From assembly GCA_031274005.1 (NCBI GenBank), contig JAISQU010000069.1, forward strand, positions 1-7,578: a DNA stretch of 7,578 bases. The letters run 5' to 3'. The translations under genes and the position numbers were made by a program. This DNA is from Spirochaetales bacterium. Its GTDB lineage: Bacteria; Spirochaetota; Spirochaetia; DTKZ01. This document shows, one piece after another, positions 5,468-7,578 of this stretch (position 1 is its first letter; each line of letters begins with the position of its first letter). The notes beneath the pieces are model-generated. The model was not told where the DNA came from, ran no database searches, and saw only the letters and a list, made by a program, of their open reading frames with translations.

Positions 5468-6409
5468 ATGCGGGCGGCTATAAAACAATTTTTGACAAAT
5501 GACCCCTTTCAGGATCTGCCGGAAACGGCTGTCGTGTTGGGCGGCATTGTCGGCGGTACGCGGCCTTCAAGCTATTCCTTTAGTCCCGGCCTGTGGAACC
5601 GTTTTTTCGAGGTACTGGGTCTGAAGGGAAAATTCGTCGCCTTTGATCTTGCGCGGCCTGAATATCTGGAACCTTTTTTAAAAGAAATTCTTGGTCTGCC
5701 CGGATTTCTGGACCTGACCGTAACAAAACCCTACAAGGTTCTTTCTTTTTCGCATCTGAAAGCCCTGCCGTATAAAATAGAAATTTCCGAACGTTCCCGC
5801 GTTCTGGGAAGCCTGAATCAGCTTATCCGAGATCCTGTAAACCGCACTATTATTGTTGACCGTACCGACGGGCCCGGCTTTGTACGGGCCTTAAAAAAGA
5901 GGACTCCCCTTGAGGGAAAAAAAGTCCTTGTCACAGGATCCGGGGGCACGGCTCTTTCGATTTGCTATGAGCTTGTTCGCGAGGCGGCCGATCTGGTCAT
6001 CATCGACCTTGTTCCCGAAGACGCGCACAAAATGGGCGCTCTTCTTAGCCCGCTGTGCAGATCCAAAAAAAAACTGACGGTCAACAGTACCTGGAATACC
6101 CTTGCGGAAATTTCCCCTTCCAGCGATATCATCATCAACGCAATGCCCGGCGTAACGCCTTTTGAACCCGATGCGATTCTGAAGCTGCCGGAAAGCTGCC
6201 TTCTTGCCGACATACATTACAATCCGGAAAAGGCCGCCTTTGCCCGCGCCGTGCGCGAGGCGGGCAGAACCTGCATAGACGGCCTTGAAATGCGCTACGG
6301 ACAATTCCGTTTTGCCGCCGAAAAATGCGGAACACTCCTGGGCTTTGACAACGCGAACCTCGAAAAACACCTCGACGCGATAGAAGACTCTTTTCCGCTA
6401 AAATCGTAA
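5468..6409 (+). CDS. aroE: Shikimate dehydrogenase family protein (divergent AroE)
   Basis: This 313-residue protein has the two-domain AroE layout. AroE reduces 3-dehydroshikimate to shikimate in aromatic amino acid synthesis. The substrate-side signature SFSP (37-40) matches the usual SLSP. VTKPYK (85-90) matches VTxPxK and supplies the catalytic Lys (K90). N117 in GSLNQL, D134 in RTDGPGF and Q279 near the C-terminus occupy the usual substrate positions. The nucleotide fold has GSGGTALS (157-164). Departures from typical AroE are Arg132 where NTDG usually has Asn, an acidic Asp180 (VIIDL) where NADP-type enzymes often carry the NRT motif, and the ending GLEMRYGQ instead of GLGMLVYQ. The acidic residue hints at NAD rather than NADP use. 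It is a lone gene rather than part of a visible aro operon. It could be true AroE or a relative acting on quinate or another substrate; the family call is firm, the substrate is not. Confidence 0.82.
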   Translation: MRAAIKQFLTNDPFQDLPETAVVLGGIVGGTRPSSYSFSPGLWNRFFEVLGLKGKFVAFDLARPEYLEPFLKEILGLPGFLDLTVTKPYKVLSFSHLKALPYKIEISERSRVLGSLNQLIRDPVNRTIIVDRTDGPGFVRALKKRTPLEGKKVLVTGSGGTALSICYELVREAADLVIIDLVPEDAHKMGALLSPLCRSKKKLTVNSTWNTLAEISPSSDIIINAMPGVTPFEPDAILKLPESCLLADIHYNPEKAAFARAVREAGRTCIDGLEMRYGQFRFAAEKCGTLLGFDNANLEKHLDAIEDSFPLKS

Positions 6410-6489
6410 AGACGTTTTGCGAACTTTATCAAACGCGAAATATGCCGCCATCATACCGTAAAAAAACCCTGCTTTCTCCCGCCGGCGCC

Positions 6490-6518
6490 TTGACCTGCGC
6501 CACAGATTGTTACATACT
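6490..6518 (+). promoter_or_regulatory. Promoter for the serine acetyltransferase gene
   Basis: TTGACC (6490-6495, five of six matches to the -35 box) and CATACT (6513-6518, four of six matches to the -10 box) are exactly 17 bases apart. The predicted start of transcription is about 6525, right at the ATG at 6526, which would make the message leaderless or nearly so. Confidence 0.5.
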
Positions 6519-6525
6519 TTTATAT

Positions 6526-7428
6526 ATGATTGATACACTCAAGAATATAACCGAGGCGATTTTTGACTCCTATACGAAAGTGGGGATAAATCATCTTGAC
6601 GGCAGTAATCTTCCGTCGCGGCTCGCGGCTCTCAGAATTGTTTCTGATTACGAGTGGCTTATCTTTCCCGGATATACGGACGAAAAAACCGTTGACAGCA
6701 GGGAGGTGCGGTTTGTCATTTCCGAGACCTTAAACCGCCTTGCGCGCAGTCTGACTGCCGAAATCGGCAAAAGCCTCTGCTACAAGCACAAGGTTCCGGG
6801 CAGCGCCTTCTGCGGGTATACGGGGCAGGAGAATCAGTATATTTCATGCATGGGCGAAGCGGAAAAAATTGCGGAAGAAATTCTGCAAACCCTTCCGGCG
6901 ATCCGCCAGCGCATTCATCTGGATGTGGAGGCGGCTTTCCGCGGCGACCCCGCTGCCAAATCCAACGAAGAAGTCATCCTTTCATATCCGGGGCTTGAGG
7001 CCTTGATCGTTCACCGTTTTGCCCACGAGCTGTGGATACGGGGCGTTCCCCTTGTGCCGCGGATTATGAGTGAGTATATCCACGGAAAAACGGGTATAGA
7101 TATTCATCCGGGGGCTGTCATCGGCGACGGCTTTTTCATTGATCACGGTACGGGCGTTGTTGTCGGCGAAACTACCGTCATAGGCAACAATGTCAAGATT
7201 TATCAGGGCGTCACCCTTGGCGCGCTGAGCGTCAGAAAGGAGCTTTCGGATTTCAGAAGGCATCCCACCATAGAAGACGATGTAACTATTTACGCGGGGG
7301 CCACGATTCTGGGAGGCCAAACCATTATCGGAAAAGGCGCGATCATCGGCGGCAATGTCTGGCTCACGCGGTCCGTTCCGCCATACAGCAAGGTTTACAA
7401 CAATCCTGTGGAGTATCGCATAGAATAA
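6526..7428 (+). CDS. cysE: Serine O-acetyltransferase, EpsC/SatA type
   Basis: This cytoplasmic enzyme transfers acetyl from acetyl-CoA to L-serine, giving O-acetylserine for cysteine synthesis. From the ATG at 6526 it has 300 residues, with a longer N-terminal helical region than the 273-residue E. coli CysE, as in EpsC-type enzymes. DPAAKSNEEVILSYPG (141-156) is typical. Then comes the left-handed beta-helix with hexapeptide repeats (about 190-285). TGIDIHPG and FFIDHGTG supply the catalytic pair D192 and H207, and H246 in RRHPTIE matches E. coli H193. The loop LSVRKELSDFRRHP is of EpsC form. The protein ends NNPVEYRIE, without the long flexible tail ending in Ile that binds cysteine synthase in E. 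coli. An in-frame ATG at 6442 would add 28 unlikely residues and has no ribosome binding site. The ATG at 6526 lacks one too, but lies at a predicted transcription start. Confidence 0.93.
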   Translation: MIDTLKNITEAIFDSYTKVGINHLDGSNLPSRLAALRIVSDYEWLIFPGYTDEKTVDSREVRFVISETLNRLARSLTAEIGKSLCYKHKVPGSAFCGYTGQENQYISCMGEAEKIAEEILQTLPAIRQRIHLDVEAAFRGDPAAKSNEEVILSYPGLEALIVHRFAHELWIRGVPLVPRIMSEYIHGKTGIDIHPGAVIGDGFFIDHGTGVVVGETTVIGNNVKIYQGVTLGALSVRKELSDFRRHPTIEDDVTIYAGATILGGQTIIGKGAIIGGNVWLTRSVPPYSKVYNNPVEYRIE

Positions 7429-7578
7429 GCTGCCCCTTGCGTGGCAGCCTGCGCTTCTTCCAGGGCATCGGCGTTTACTTTTTTCGAGTCATCTATAGCG
7501 CATTTCTTGCGGCTTAGCCGCAAGAAACCGGGCTTTTCGGGGGTTCCGCCGCTGGCGCGGCCGCTTCGCGCCCCTTCA
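7395..7578 (-). CDS. Possible C-terminal end of a minus-strand gene (partial)
   Basis: A minus-strand frame is open from the right edge to a TAA at 7395-7397, 61 codons in all, overlapping the end of cysE by about 34 bases tail to tail. The part outside the palindromes reads CAIDDSKKVNADALEEAQAA (complement of about 7441-7500), a charged, Ala-rich string that looks like real protein. The outer part runs through the two-stem repeat and reads less like protein. It may be a true gene end invaded by the repeat, or chance. No function is recognisable. Confidence 0.25.
   Translation of the reverse strand, partial: EGARSGRASGGTPEKPGFLRLSRKKCAIDDSKKVNADALEEAQAATQGAAYSMRYSTGLL
7429..7448 (+). other. 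Short hairpin just after the cysE stop
   Basis: GCTGCC (7429-7434) pairs with GGCAGC (7443-7448) around an 8-base loop, starting at the base after the stop codon. The T-rich stretch that follows is interrupted and distant (7471-7478), so it is a weak terminator candidate at best. It may simply limit 3' decay. Confidence 0.35.
7503..7574. repeat. Two-stem palindromic repeat element, right copy
   Basis: A perfect 11-bp stem, TTTCTTGCGGC (7503-7513) with GCCGCAAGAAA (7517-7527) around TTA, is followed by CCGGGCTTTTCG (7528-7539). A second, weaker stem, GCCGC/GCGGC with loop TGGC (7548-7561), comes next, then CCGCTTC (7561-7567) and GCGCCCC. The part order and linkers match the element at 10-104 in the same orientation, while the stems differ in sequence. 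Confidence 0.6.

Noticed and set aside
5451..5483. Ten-codon ATG frame (MKEGFACGRL) overlapping the aroE-like start
   Set aside because: It could be a leader peptide, but it has no ribosome binding site of its own and contains the one for the real gene; probably chance.
6442..6525. Longer N-terminus for serine acetyltransferase from the ATG at 6442
   Set aside because: The 28 extra residues do not resemble the family, there is no ribosome binding site, and a promoter appears to lie inside this stretch.

Overview
The window reads as a piece of a spirochaete chromosome, most likely a Treponema-type bacterium of the moderately GC-rich, termite-gut kind. The basis is the order cysS followed by an ECF sigma factor (from memory, also present in Treponema pallidum), the EpsC-type serine acetyltransferase, and intergenic gaps packed with perfect short palindromes. 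The genus is an inference; no ribosomal RNA or other species marker is present. All six confident genes lie on the plus strand.

Layout. Bases 1-424 hold no confident gene. They contain a two-stem palindromic repeat element, a GC-rich hairpin, a very clear intrinsic terminator (181-213) for something entering from the left, a region that can fold into a branched structure (242-324), and a good sigma-70-type promoter (359-387) for the next gene. Bases 425-1822 encode cysteinyl-tRNA synthetase. Bases 1873-5144 encode four genes with overlapping ends: an ECF sigma factor, its zinc-binding membrane anti-sigma factor, a small exported protein of unknown function, and a membrane-anchored protein with two TIG/IPT domains and a transglutaminase-like domain. 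Bases 5145-5467 are a second gene-free gap with at least seven consecutive inverted repeats. Bases 5468-6409 encode a divergent shikimate dehydrogenase (AroE family). Bases 6526-7428 encode serine O-acetyltransferase. The right edge carries another copy of the two-stem repeat and perhaps the end of a minus-strand gene.

How the genes work together. Serine acetyltransferase makes the O-acetylserine needed for cysteine synthesis, and CysS charges cysteine onto its tRNA, but the two are far apart and show no sign of co-regulation. The most interesting unit is the four-gene sigma cassette. The sigma/anti-sigma pair should respond to an envelope signal, and the two exported proteins translated in step with it are good candidates for the sensing or effector side. 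The transglutaminase-like domain keeps the His and Asp of the usual triad but has Ser in place of the catalytic Cys. That suggests a non-classical or non-catalytic role, for example binding a peptide or wall ligand. This link is inferred from gene order and motifs, not shown by the sequence.
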